In this document: piece by piece, positions 45,340 to 56,210 of the stretch
Layout: each line of letters opens with the position of its first letter
Position numbering within the stretch: the stretch's first letter is position 1
Assembly: GCA_905221615.1 (NCBI GenBank)
Contig: CAJNDT010004891.1
Location: 310,001 to 374,000 of the forward strand
Source of the DNA: Symbiodinium sp. CCMP2592
Lineage: Eukaryota; Sar; Dinophyceae; Suessiales; Symbiodiniaceae
Direction: 5' to 3'
Length of the DNA: 64,000 bases
Notes under the pieces: model-generated
What the model was told of the DNA's origin: nothing
The model's input: the letters and a program-made list of their open reading frames with translations, nothing else
Databases searched by the model: none
Translations under genes and position numbers: made by a program

Positions 45340-47859
45340 CAAAATCACAGGAGACTAAGCCTCGTGGGAGGCTCGAAGAGCTTCATCAGAAGAACATTGC
45401 CGCCTTGCAGGCCTCTTGTGCAAGTTTTCAGTTTCTCAGGCTGAACCCATGCAAGCTCAGAGATGCATACAGGCAGAGCACAAGGCAAAGTTGGCAAAGC
45501 CTGGCTCCAAATGCTCTCAGAAGCACCTCCTGCCGTGGTGCTTTATGACTTTGAGGCATCGACGAGAGCTGCAAGCAGAGTTCGAGCTGGCGCGCCACCT
45601 CGTTGATGCTTCGCAATGCCAATGGCTGGACTGAGATTCCCGACCACTCACGGGTCCACACTGCTCAGGAGCGAGACCGAACCTTCAGCGAGCTGCAGGC
45701 CAAAGTAGAAGCATCAACAAGATTCTTCAAGTCCGTGCACTGTCGCTTGAGTCACCGCGGACCATGCGGTCCATGCGCAAGTGGAGAATCTAGAATCAAG
45801 AAGAGCTGATGTTCAGGAGAAGCACGAGAAGCAGGTGCGGGAAGAAAGAGCACCTCGCTTGCATGAAAGGGTACTGCAGCTCCGCACACCTATCATTGCT
45901 GCACTTGTGAATGGACACAATCTCTGCCAGGGTCGATTGCAGCAGGAGCGAACTGGCTTCAACCGTTCTTAGGCGGTCTTCCTCTTGTTGACCCGGCAGA
46001 TCCCGGCACTCCCCTGAACACAGGAGCTGGCCTCCAAAAAAGGGAAGATGAAGCAAGAGATTGAAGCACTGGCAAAGTCTGAGGATAGTGGCCGCATGTC
46101 ATAGCCAGGGCGTAGCAATGTTCTGAGCATCCCACTGACAAGGAAGAGTTGCAAAAGAAGCTGAGCGAATCACAGGCTCAGCTTTTGCCGCCTTTATGTG
46201 TTCGTGCATGCATGCATGCATGCATGCATGCGTGCATGCATGTGCCTGTCTCTCTCTCTCTCTCTGTCTCTCTCTGTTTGTGGTGATGTTTCCGTTCGCT
46301 CCTTCGTGCCCGTGTGCACACATGCATGGGAACAGGAAGGCATTTCGTAAGCGAAGGTGGATGCAAGCTGACGGGATATTGTGGGAAAACAACCCTGAAA
46401 GCTGACTCAGTGTAGCTTCTGCATTGTCGGATTTGTTGGCTTGCTTTGGGCTCCTGCTTTGTGCGTACGTGAGTTCCGAAGTCGACGCAGGCCGAAGCGA
46501 CGCGCTTGCGATCTGAGGCGGCGAGTCTCGGAAGGAAGTGCTCTGCCGATCCCTTGTTTATGCACGACTTCTAATAGTCGCTTCTGCTGACAAACTGATG
46601 AAGCTTGGTTCTCGAGGCCTACGACGAGCGTGTGCGCAGGCTTGAGGAGGCAGGCTGCAATTTGCGAGGCGAGGAGCCTGCTTTGCCGCCTTTGCTATCA
46701 GTCTCTGCATCAGGACATGAAGGAATGTCGCAAAGAGGTCGATGCTTTATTGCACCGTCACCCATGACCCTCTGTTGCGTCGCTTAAGCCTGGCGAGGCT
46801 TCACATGTGCGCACAAGCGCCAGTACTGATGCCAAAGAAGTTGCAAGCCTGAAGGCATCAGAGAGGGCAGAAGCACTTCTGAAGTGGTCTTGCTGGATTC
46901 AGGTGAAATTCCAATCTACATCCAAAGACGAAACGCTCTGCACACGCATCTACGAGAGCTCCAAAAGCACCTGTGAGGCACAACTCGACAGCAAGAATCT
47001 GGAGATCGAGCAGATCAAGGCTGGCTGTAGTCTGTCTGCCGGATCCCCCAGTGTCTGCGCACAGGCCGGTGCAACGTCAGCTTCTGAGCGATTGGCGAAG
47101 TGGGAGGAAGAGATGTCCGGAACCTAACCCGACGTGCCATCTGCGTCGTGGGCCTGGGCGGTAAGACTCGAAGGGTTCCCCTTGAGCCGTTAAGGACATA
47201 CCTAGCGGACCTAGCGTGATGCAGTTTAGACTCATTTGTGTCGAGGGTGCTTCTGAGACAGGCAGCGGCTTCAAGATTTGGCTCAAGACAATGACGAGGC
47301 GAAGGCAGCTGGATAACACTTCTGGCAACTTGTTGTATAGGAAGCGCGTCTTGACAGTAAGGTGGCCTTATCGATTATTGTTGCTGCTACCATAATTTCT
47401 GAAGATTACCATTACCATTCCTGTTTCTACTGTACTAATGTAAACCAGTACTGTCATTTCTGACACGATTGTTGCTAGGCTAACATACGAGCACCTTGTT
47501 TATTACTAATGCGATTGTTACGAATATTGTGAGCGCTAGTTCCTTCATTAAATGCCAATGCCAATAATAGTATTGTTTGCCACTTATTCCCTGCTCGTCA
47601 GGCACGGATCGAGCAGCTGATGCAGGATCTGGAGGCAGCTTCGCTTGGCACCCTGCAGAAGAGGGCTAATTGCCCCAGGGCTGAGATGAAGGAGTTTCGT
47701 AAGATCAGGATCCCAATATAGACTCCACATGATCGCCATCCGAATTGCAAATGTCGCAAGAATGCAGCTTCAAGTCTCGGGCACCCCCCACTGCAGGGTA
47801 GTGTAGCAGTGGCAGGCCAAGGAGACGCAGCGTGCCGCGCTGGAGCAACAAATCAAGGT

Positions 47860-47898
<39 letters not shown>

Positions 47899-50420
47899 TT
47901 GTATACATATGATGCAGTTTGTATATGTATATATGATGTAAAGCATATGCAAATCCATATCCTTGCTCGGGCTGCCATGAAACATTGAACCTGAGATGTT
48001 CGGCAATTTGAGCAGGACCAGAGTCAGAGCCAAGACGCAGAGGCAATGGGTAGTTCGTTGAGTGAGGCGAGTGGCTTTCACTCCTTCGATGCATTGGAGT
48101 GCATTTCCTTGTCCAGTCGCCCCTAAACCCTCAATCCACAAACCCTAAAATTCCAAGCCCCGAAACCCTAAATCACTACATCCCGGACCCTAAAGAAACT
48201 CTGGGACGAAAGAAAGGGCCCTTCTTCCCTTGCCAGGAACTCTCGAAGCAGAAGGCAAAGATCGCTTCTCTGGAGGCTCGTACTTGTGCTGCGTCGCTTC
48301 CCTTGTAGTCTGTGGTTAAGTTAAGGTCATTGGAACGCTACTGTAAGTTTATGCTGAAAGCTACTAGAAGAATCGTTAGTGGCTTTGGATGTCCTCTGCA
48401 TCTCCAGGCTTCTCTGATGAGCGAGGTAGAGGCGAGAGACTCCTACTCCTGCTTGTCTCGCGTTCGCATCTGCAAGCTGCAAGTCATGGAAGGCCAAGAG
48501 CAAGTTGCAAGCCAAGCTTTCTGAAACTCAATCCGACCTCGCGAAGGCTTGGTCGGGATTTGCTTTGCGGACTACAGTCTGGGTTGGTTGAAATGAAACA
48601 GGAGACACCTTCATCAAAAACACTCTGTTCTAGCGAGCACTGGAAAGAGCAACTGTACACTGCGAAGAGTTGCGGGCTGAAGCCAAAATTTACACGTCGG
48701 CAGTCAACACATAGATTGGTTTCAGGAAGCTCATTCAAGTTCTGTGCTACACTAATGCAGTCGCCACCAGCATAAGCGAGATGCCCACAGCAAGAGTAGG
48801 CCTTGGGGATTTGCTGCTCAACACCGCAGGCTTCAGGAAACCGTGCGCAGCTTGACGAGCTTCGCCGAGAACTGGATGCGAGGACACTGCCGGCAGTGGC
48901 ACCTCGGAAGAATCCTTCATCGACCTTGTTGGAGGACGGCAGAGCTTGCCGAAGCACGGAAGGCAGAGGGTCCTACAGGTTTCAGCTGTTGGCTGGAGAC
49001 ATTCGTGACGTTTCCCGCCAAAGACACGCTTCTCGCCCGCTGACAGCTACAGACGTCCACATCTCTGCCAACTGTGTTTAGCAGACTATGACGAAGGCTC
49101 AATTTTCACTGCCGGCGCCCAGAACAATACAACTGAAACATCAGCCGACTGACTGACTGACTGACTGACCGACTGACAGACAGACCGACCGGCTGACTAT
49201 GAGTGTCATCGGCCAGGAAGAGCATGCGTGACGATGTGGCATGAAACGCGTTTCTGTGTTTGCACAGACTTCCAAGCGCAAGAAAGCCCTTCTCAAGCTT
49301 GGCCTGCGTTTGCAAAGCACAACTCGCCCGCCACTGAATTGGGCCGCGTTCCACGTTTGAAGCGATGGAAGTTCTGCGATTATTGCCAGAGCATGTGTGT
49401 GCATTTCTGCTGCGCAGGCTCCTGTGAGCGACTCGGAGCCTGCCTCTTAGAGATCTTAGAGTTGAGGGGTGTAGCAGCGTAGCCCAGTGGCACAGCACAG
49501 GTTGAGGCAGGCGAAAGATGCTCTCGAGGAGGAGAAGAGGCTCGGCAAAACTGCAGGTGCATGCATGCGAGAGCCAAATGCTCCCCTGCCCAGCAGCAGT
49601 AAATCATCCAGAGGTGTTTTACACATTGTGACAGTCTTCTTCCAACAGGATTTCGTCGCAAGCTTCGGCAGATGTCCTGCGCTTCAAGGAAGACCTCGCC
49701 AGCCTGAAGGCCGTAGGGCGCATCATTTTGCTGCTTCATTGCCAGACGCTGCAGATCCCGTTTGCCAGAGGCGGAGTTGGCCGAAGAGCGTGGCCTGAAT
49801 GGCACCAGCAAAGCCGAGGAGCGCGGCCGGGGGACATCTAGGAATCTAGGGACTGCACACGGGAAGCCGCACATAAAGCAGGTGCCGAATGGCACTGTTC
49901 AGACCTTCTGGCGTGAAGGGTGTGATTTGATTTGTAATTATTGGGCAAGGGGCGATTCGCCCTGAAGCAGGCAGCGTCAGCAAGCAATGAAGCTTCGCGG
50001 CTTGAGGCTTCCCCCAAGTTTTTGTCGCAGCCGATGTTTCAACGAAGATCCCGAGTTTTGAGGCCGAGCTGGCCGCGCAGTCAAGGGAGCTTCAACGATT
50101 GCAGGCCAGCAGCGCTCTGATGTTGTCATTGTTGCTGCCTAGCAACAGATAGGTATTTGCATGCCTGCATAATCAGATAGAAACTACGTGTGTGTGTGTA
50201 TATACGAGTATATATTTATGTATATGTAATACATCCTCTCTGTCTCTCTGTCTCTCTCTCTCTCTCTCGCTCTCTCTCTCACCCTTTCCCTCCTCTCCCT
50301 TTCCCGGTGGGTGTTCCACTGAGTGTGTAGCGGAGGAGCTGCTGGATCAGCAAGGTCTCCAGGCCCAAGAGGACAGGCCGGCAGGTCTCTTACAAACTGA
50401 GATGGAGCTTGGTGAGCGGA
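45340..50420 (+). CDS. Large coiled-coil protein in many micro-exons
   Basis: Across 5 kb, short peptides with heptad-type composition follow one another on the + strand in shifting frames. They include LEELHQKNIAALQ (45380), RRELQAEFELAR (45562), ERDRTFSELQAKVEAS (45670), ELASKKGKMKQEIEALAKSE (46023), DKEELQKKLSESQAQL (46138), YDERVRRLEEAGCNLRGEE (46620), KEVASLKASERAEALLKW (46828), LQDLAQDNDEAKAAG (47269), ARIEQLMQDLEAASLGTLQ (47602, after CAG), ELSKQKAKIASLE (48237-48275), KLQAKLSETQSDLAKA (48500), ALERATVHCEELRAEAK (48637), AQLDELRRELDAR (48844), AKDALEEEKRLGKTA (49509), VLRFKEDLASLKAVG (49675), EAELAAQSRELQRLQ (50062) and VAEELLDQQGLQAQED (50328). This is one or more long coiled-coil genes of unknown family. 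Exon ends were checked for only a few. Confidence 0.6.
46204..46268. repeat. (GCAT)n and (TC)n microsatellites
   Basis: About seven ATGC units followed by a TC run, inside an intron of the coiled-coil gene. Confidence 0.9.
47861..47894. repeat. (CT)n microsatellite
   Basis: About 17 CT units in an intron of the coiled-coil gene. Confidence 0.95.
48119..48197. repeat. Interstitial CCCTAAA telomere-like tract
   Basis: Degenerate CCCTAAA units (CCCTAAACCCT, AACCCTAAAAT, GAAACCCTAAAT, GACCCTAAAG). The tract lies 39 bases before the exon 48237-48275, so it is probably intronic. Confidence 0.75.
49149..49195. repeat. (GACT)n imperfect microsatellite
   Basis: GACT units, then GACC and GACAGACAGACC variants. 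Confidence 0.9.
50236..50282. repeat. (TC)n microsatellite
   Basis: Imperfect TC run (TCTCTGTCTC, then CTCTCTCTCTC), intronic or intergenic, between coiled-coil exons. Confidence 0.9.
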
Positions 50421-51021
50421 TGGCGCTAGACGTTATTTTTTTCTGGGAAAGCATTGGCTCAAGATCTCCTGCCACGCCCACTAGAGCCTAGCTCTATTCA
50501 GAGATGCTTTGGCCTCGCGCCGCTCAGTGCACTGGGCGGGTTGTAGAGCTAACATTGATTTCGAGGTACCGGCGTTTGGCGACTCGGAGTCTTCTCCCGC
50601 TCTCCAGGTCGGCGGGGGCGTTCTGTCAGATGTCAGTCGGGGTGAGGCGAGCATACGAAGCAGGTGCGCCTCAACTTTGACGCCACCCTTACGAGAAGGC
50701 AGCGTGAGCCGTGAGCACACCGATTACTGCCGATGATGAGGCTTCAAGCTGCATCCTAGCTTCCGATACTCCGTGCCGCACATTGCGAGGTGCCTTCTAC
50801 CACAAAGCATGGGCAGCTGCTGGCCTCCTGGGAGCTTCAGCTTTTTTCGTAGCGAACCAGGACTGGTGCTGAAATTTTGATCCTCCTTCGACGACATGTG
50901 ATGATAAGCTGGGAAGGATCGTCAGCCGCAGACCAGCCACTGCTTCTTTGGCGGCGCTGCCAAAGGCAATTTTAAGGCCGCTCTTGCTGATCTCTTGTCC
51001 AGTTGCTAGACACTGCGTGCC

Positions 51022-54000
51022 ATGGTTTCAAAGCCAATGCTGCACACACTGACATGACGGCCACTCTGGTTCTGCACAAGTGGACTGTCACGGCTGCTCG
51101 AAGGTCTGCGTTTGTGGTGGCAGTGGCGGCATCGGTCAGCCGCTTTCGTTGCTGATGGCATTGGATGACAACGTAGGCCGACCGTGGAGGCATTGCCTTG
51201 ATTTCAGATGGCGCGATGCTAAGCCTGGATGCAGGTGAGTTGTCCGTGTATGTGCAAAGCTGAGCACACAACTTGCAACATGCACGCATACCTCGTGCAC
51301 AGACTGGACTTGCACGATGCCTGCACTACGAAGGACCTTGATTTCGCCATGGTCCCTCCGGGTGGTGTGCGAGCCTTTGTCGTTGGACATAGCCTTTCTT
51401 CCAACACTGGTGCAAGTGACAAGCATCTGCTGCATCGCACCGTGCACTCCTCGCGTGACGTCTCATCCTCTTGAGGTAGCTGCAGATTTGAACCACTTGG
51501 AGAAGAAGGTCAAGGTACACCGCTGTGTCGAAGTCAGCACTGCATGAATTGTCCTTGCACAGTGGTAGACGCTTGCCAGGTCAAGGGCTATGTCAAGAGC
51601 AAGGAGGAGAAGGCCGGGCGAGAACCCCAGGCATATGTTTGCTGCTGTCAGCACGAGATGCAGCGACCGTACATGTGAATTGAGCTCCGCGCAGGCTATC
51701 GATGTTCTCGGAGATTGCCTCAAAGATTGCAACTTGGTGTTGGTGCCTGCAGGTCTGCCCAGGACCGAACTTTGTACACATGAGCATCAGGCACATCACT
51801 TCCCCAGTTCAGCACAAGTTTTTGGAGTGCAGTCCGAGCAGATTTTGGAATACCGTATTACGCCTTTCGATCTGAAGAACGAAAAAGCCCAACTGCGACA
51901 TGCGGGTCACCAGAGTATTGGCCGTGGAACGAGCCTAGTGACAGGCAGATGCAGTAGGTAGAGCGAGAACAGGCGTTTCGTTTTCGGCAAACTACAGCCC
52001 GGAACAAGTTGTTGAATGAAGCACAAATGTCCACCCGAACAAATCCGTTGAACGGAGGAGCGAGGGGATCTGAGGGAAGGGCCATTCCTGCACATGCTTG
52101 CAGGAAACCCGGCCAAACCCGTGATGACCTATTCAAGATCAACGCGGGCATTGCGAAGGAGGCCATGGATGCTGCCGCAAGCCAAGACAGTGCGCAGCAT
52201 TGCGTTTGCGGAAAGGTGGTGGAAGCCTGCGCCAAGTACTGTCCTAATGCGGCCGGGCCTCCTATTGCGTCGCGTTTGCTTGCTGGATGCTGATGTTTTC
52301 GACGCTGGAAGTTCGCATGGTGTCTCACAGCAGAACGCCAGTCTGTGAAGCAGCATGTGGACCGAGCTTCTAAGGTGATCGCGCTGATCGTCAATCCTGT
52401 GAACTCAGCAGCTTGGCGATGAAGCACGGCAGAGCTACCGACTCGCACGCGACAGTCCCAAGGTGGTCCCAGCCATGGCCGAGCTCTACAAGAAAAAGGG
52501 TTTGGATCCAAAGAAAATCGTTGGCGACCATTCCTCAGCTCTTTCTGTGAGACGTCGAAGGGCTTCCTGCGCACAAGACTTGTGCAAAGGTCACCACGCT
52601 GGACGGCGTGCGAGCGAACAAGTTTGTCGCAGAGATTACCGGTGAGAACCCCAACAACATCGAGGCCGGGTGTCAGGGTTTAGGGGTTAGGGTTTGGGGG
52701 TTGGGTTTAGGGCCTTGGGGTTTAGACTCCCATCTTGAGTAAGTGCAGTAAGATGCAGTAAGTAGATCAGGACGTTGACCTTCAGCTGAGCATAAGATAC
52801 ACGGTTGCATGCTCTGAACAATACTTTATTATATACGATACTGTACTATACTATAGTGTACTTTACTATACTATGCTACACAAAAGGCCAGGTCCTCAGC
52901 TGGAAAGCCTGAGCATCCTTTAGGGGGCGAGGGCTGACGACGCGAGGATAGCCTGAGCTCCCAGCAGGGGGCGAGGGCTGACGACGATGACGACGATACC
53001 CAGTAGCCTCCAGCTACGTGGGCCGTTTTCGTAAGCGGATCTGGCGATCGGGGATGAACCTAACGTTGGGCTAAGGTGCTTACTGTGCTTACTTGCACGC
53101 TCATCAGATACCACAAAGGGTGTTGGTTCATCACAGGGCCTACATGAAGATATGATATATGTCGAAGTCGAGGCTAGTACACACATACACAATTGCATGT
53201 GCTGACACACAGGTACACACACGGAGACACATCGACACAGATGGAGGTATGCATTGCTAAAAATGTGTACGCTTGTTTGTATGAGCTCAACCGCGTAGAC
53301 ACATCCGTACTACACATATATACATGCCTGTGCTCGCATGCACGTGCTGGTGGTTTTGTGCGTGCATATGCATCCCTCTCCCTCTGCTCGTCCCTCGCCC
53401 TCTCCCTCTCCCTCCCCCTCTACCCGACCACTCTCCGTCCCCCTCACTCCCTCACTCCTTAGCCCTGGGGTGGTGATGACGTTCTGTGTTTCAAGATGCA
53501 CTATGACTATGAGCCTCTTCGGCAGGAAGGAGTATGAAAGTAACACTGGCATACACTGGCGAACATACCGAAAGTACACGCGCCGTACCGCGCCTGTCGC
53601 ACGAAACAGGGTTCAACATTGGATTGAGAATCTACTGAAGCAACCCGTCGTGTGACATGTCAAATCAGATCGTCACATGTCCATACATTGAACTATCTCC
53701 GTCATGTCATACCATGTCATGTCGTCATGCCACACTTGTCATGTCAGATCGCGTCATGTCACACGACGAGTTGCTTCAGTAGATTCTTAATCCTATGTTA
53801 AACCCTGTTTCGTGTGAAAGGCGTGGTACTTTCGGTTTGTTCGCCAGCGCTACTTTCCATCTTTTTTTTCCCGCATAAGAGCCTCACCAGGCCGTAAGCG
53901 CGACCAGTGTGTCCAAAACTCGAGTTTTAAGCACTTCCAACCTCTAGACACACAACCAAAACCATGCCTTCAACAAATCCAGGAGGAATCCTGTTTCCTG

Positions 54001-55884
54001 TGGCAGGCGCGGTCGAATCGATGTAAACGTCCGTTTATCCTCCATGAGGTTAATTGTGCTGTAGCACATGCAGGAAGCAACAGCACGTTGCAGGCAAGAG
54101 CAACACAATGTGTGTTCACAGACGGCCGTAGTGCTGAACGAACCCGTAGATTCAGATTAAGTTTTGTGCTGCTCATAATAATAATAATACTAATACTAAT
54201 AAATACTTAAGATAAAACATCATATGCCACCACCACCACTCAGTGAGTTCTTCTACTGCTTTTTCTTACATTTACTTCGTCTTCGACTTCTGCTTCTATT
54301 CTTCTTCTGCTAGGACGACTGCTGCTACAACTACAACTTACGGCGGCTGCTGTCAGGAAGCCGGTATGACGTCCATAGTTAAGCTAAGCATGCATGCATA
54401 CATCTAGTTGAAGCTAGTTGCCCACAGATGCGTGGTTCATGAACATGAGCTGGTTGTAATGGTTGCTCATGTTGCGTCTTCCGTGTCATGTTGTATTCAG
54501 CCTGTGTTGGGTGATGTCACGTTTTTTTTCTTCTCGTACTCTGCAGGTTATCGGTCGATCTTGCCTCATCCTACTTGGCGTCATCTTTTTGTGACCTCCC
54601 AACCCAAACCCCGGCCCGACACCTAATCCTGACGAGGTACCGGTTATCGGAGGGCATGCAGGCGCAGAGACCTCAAAAGATCTTCGAAGACTCCACACTA
54701 AATGACTTATCACATGGCTTTGTACTGTTCTCGCGGTCTCCCAGGTCACCATCATGCCGGTGTTCTCGCAGGCGCATTTCGATTCGTTTTTCGTTGAGAT
54801 TGACGGATCCGTCGTGGCTCGATGCCAGCAAGCGGATACGCATGAGGATCGCATGAGCAGATTCACATTCGTTCGGAGGACAAGCACTCAGCGAAAATCC
54901 CACAGTCCGAGATTCCCGCACTCGACAAGCATGTGCAGGACATCGTATGACGGCAAGCAGTGAGTCCACCTGCTCTCGTGATCTTGTTTGCATGAGGATG
55001 CCGGAACCGATGTCGTGAACGCCAAGAATGGCAAGGGAAGCGCTACACTCTCGATGGCATATGCTGGGGCCAGGCCGGCTGCAGATCCGCAAGTCCGTCG
55101 GAGTTCCGTAGATGACACTCTCATCCCTCAGGCTTGGGAAAGCCGTTCTGGCTGGGCTCGCGGGCACTCCGACCACAGAATGCTCTTACGCGGCCTGTCT
55201 GTAGGTGCATCGTAGTTCAGGGGGGAATGCACACTTGTGCGGTGCAGAGGTGATGTCTGACGTGGAACCGGACTGTCCGTACTTCACTAGCAAGGCACAG
55301 CAGCAAACAATATGTGATGTTGTGTGTCATGCGGCACGAAGCGCTCTTGGGCAGCTGTGGCTGCCATCGTTCACATGCCGACTAGCCACCGTGCAACCTT
55401 TGGCACCGCCGTGCATCACCTGGATGTGAACACCACAGCAGCAGCTTCGCTTCGTTCCAACCGGAACGATCATCCCATCCTGACAGGTCACGTTCGGCAA
55501 GACGGGAGTGGAGAAGGTCTCAGGGTAAGCTGTGGGCGACAGCAGTCCCAGTTGCACGGTTCCCGCATCAGGTGCATCCTATTGGCAAGCTGAACAAGTA
55601 CGAGGAAGCGCCGGCTGTGTCCATGTCATGCTTCAGAGGGCTTCACCTGTGTCTACACACGCATGCTGCCAAAAGGATGCTTCAGCATGTGTGCCCATGT
55701 AGTCCATACTGCAGTGAAATTGCACAGTACTGGTATGCCAAGGAGCAACGGCTTGCGGAAGCCAAGGCTGCCTTGAAGAAGGTTCGGAAATCTGGTCAGT
55801 CTCGGCTTTCTTACAGAACCCGCAAAGTTCGCCAAGGAGATTCAGTCAGGGATCGACTACGCAGCCACGAACAGCCTTGCATGA
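51022..55884 (+). CDS. Malate dehydrogenase (NAD), about 20 exons
   Basis: Interconverts malate and oxaloacetate. Joined exons give about 327 residues with no gap except around the first introns. Exons: 51022-51033 (possible start MVSK), 51104-51172 (VCVCGGSGGIGQPLSLL, the NAD-binding motif), 51303-51366, 51476-51514 (VAADLNHLEKKVK), 51580-51612, 51695-51762 (LVLVPAGLPR), 52104-52158 (KPGQTRDDLFKINAGIAK), 52216-52251 (VVEACAKYCPNA), 52375-52407 (VIALIVNPVNS), 52463-52525 (VVPAMAELYKKKGLDPKKIV), 52590-52664 (TTLDGVRANKFVAEITG), 54637-54663 (VPVIGGHAG with the catalytic His), 54745 to about 54772, 54892-54944, 54997-55073 (NGKGSATLSMAYAGAR), 55132-55189, 55250-55294, 55487-55516, 55572-55604, 55743-55781, 55837-55884 (EIQSGIDYAATNSLA, stop). 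The substrate Arg residues of LPRKPGQTR and the NPVNS motif are present. The 51173-51302 junction and the first exon are uncertain. The residues read best as the mitochondrial or eubacterial class. No targeting peptide was seen. Confidence 0.93.
52672..52730. repeat. Interstitial TTTAGGG telomere-like tract
   Basis: Degenerate units (GGGTTTAGGGGTTAGGG, GGGTTTAGGGCC, GGGGTTTAG). The tract starts 7 bases into the 1972-base MDH intron 52665-54636, in the opposite orientation to the tracts at 39.0 and 48.1 kb. Confidence 0.8.
52905..52988. repeat. Two-copy tandem repeat, about 45-base unit
   Basis: The 20-base core GGGGGCGAGGGCTGACGACG occurs at about 52922 and again about 45 bases later, each preceded by CCTGAGC. 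Intronic in MDH. Confidence 0.85.
53370..53462. repeat. CCCTCT-rich pyrimidine tract
   Basis: Imperfect CCCTCT units with a strongly pyrimidine top strand, in the long MDH intron just before the inverted repeat. Confidence 0.8.
53537..53856. repeat. Imperfect inverted repeat, possible MITE-like element
   Basis: The left arm 53537-53660 and the right arm 53755-53856 are reverse complements over most of about 100 bases (shared cores include ACGAAACAGGGTT and GAATCTACTGAAGCAAC). The 94-base spacer is made of CATGTC-like repeats. The element could fold into a long hairpin. It contains no coding capacity that I can support and lies in the MDH intron 52665-54636. Confidence 0.8.
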
Positions 55885-55889
55885 CATGC

Positions 55890-56190
55890 TTCAGGCAGGG
55901 CGACGCTTAGCCTGCACCCTTCAGTCCAACTACAGCTGCTTGCTTGCTCTCAGGTGTTGTGCCAAGCCCGTGCGAGGGCAACTGTTCTTATGTGCCGAGT
56001 GGCCTCAGAGCTCTGCTCAGTGCTGAGTGAGCCCTAGCAGTTCGGCAGTTCAGCGGTTTCAAGCGCTGGATGATTTTAGATATAGATTTGCTTTTCATAT
56101 GGAGCGAGTGCTCTCAGCCACCAAGATGCTGAGAATATGTGCTTCAGCAAAACACGTTGCACAGTGTTTGAAACGTCTCGTGAAACGCAT
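55890..56190. other. Post-MDH spacer
   Basis: No exon seen between the MDH stop and the next coiled-coil exon. Confidence 0.5.
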
Positions 56191-56210
56191 CTTCACAACT
56201 CGCAGTCCTT

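Noticed and set aside
47277..47287. TTTGGCTCAAG, an exact match to the 3' end of the dinoflagellate spliced leader
   Set aside because: It lies inside a coiled-coil reading frame (LQDLAQDNDEAKAAG), the match stops after 11 bases, and no intronless gene follows. Probably chance.
53338..53655. 105-codon frame over the CCCTCT tract and the left hairpin arm
   Set aside because: It is built from repeat DNA and half of an inverted repeat, with no domain.
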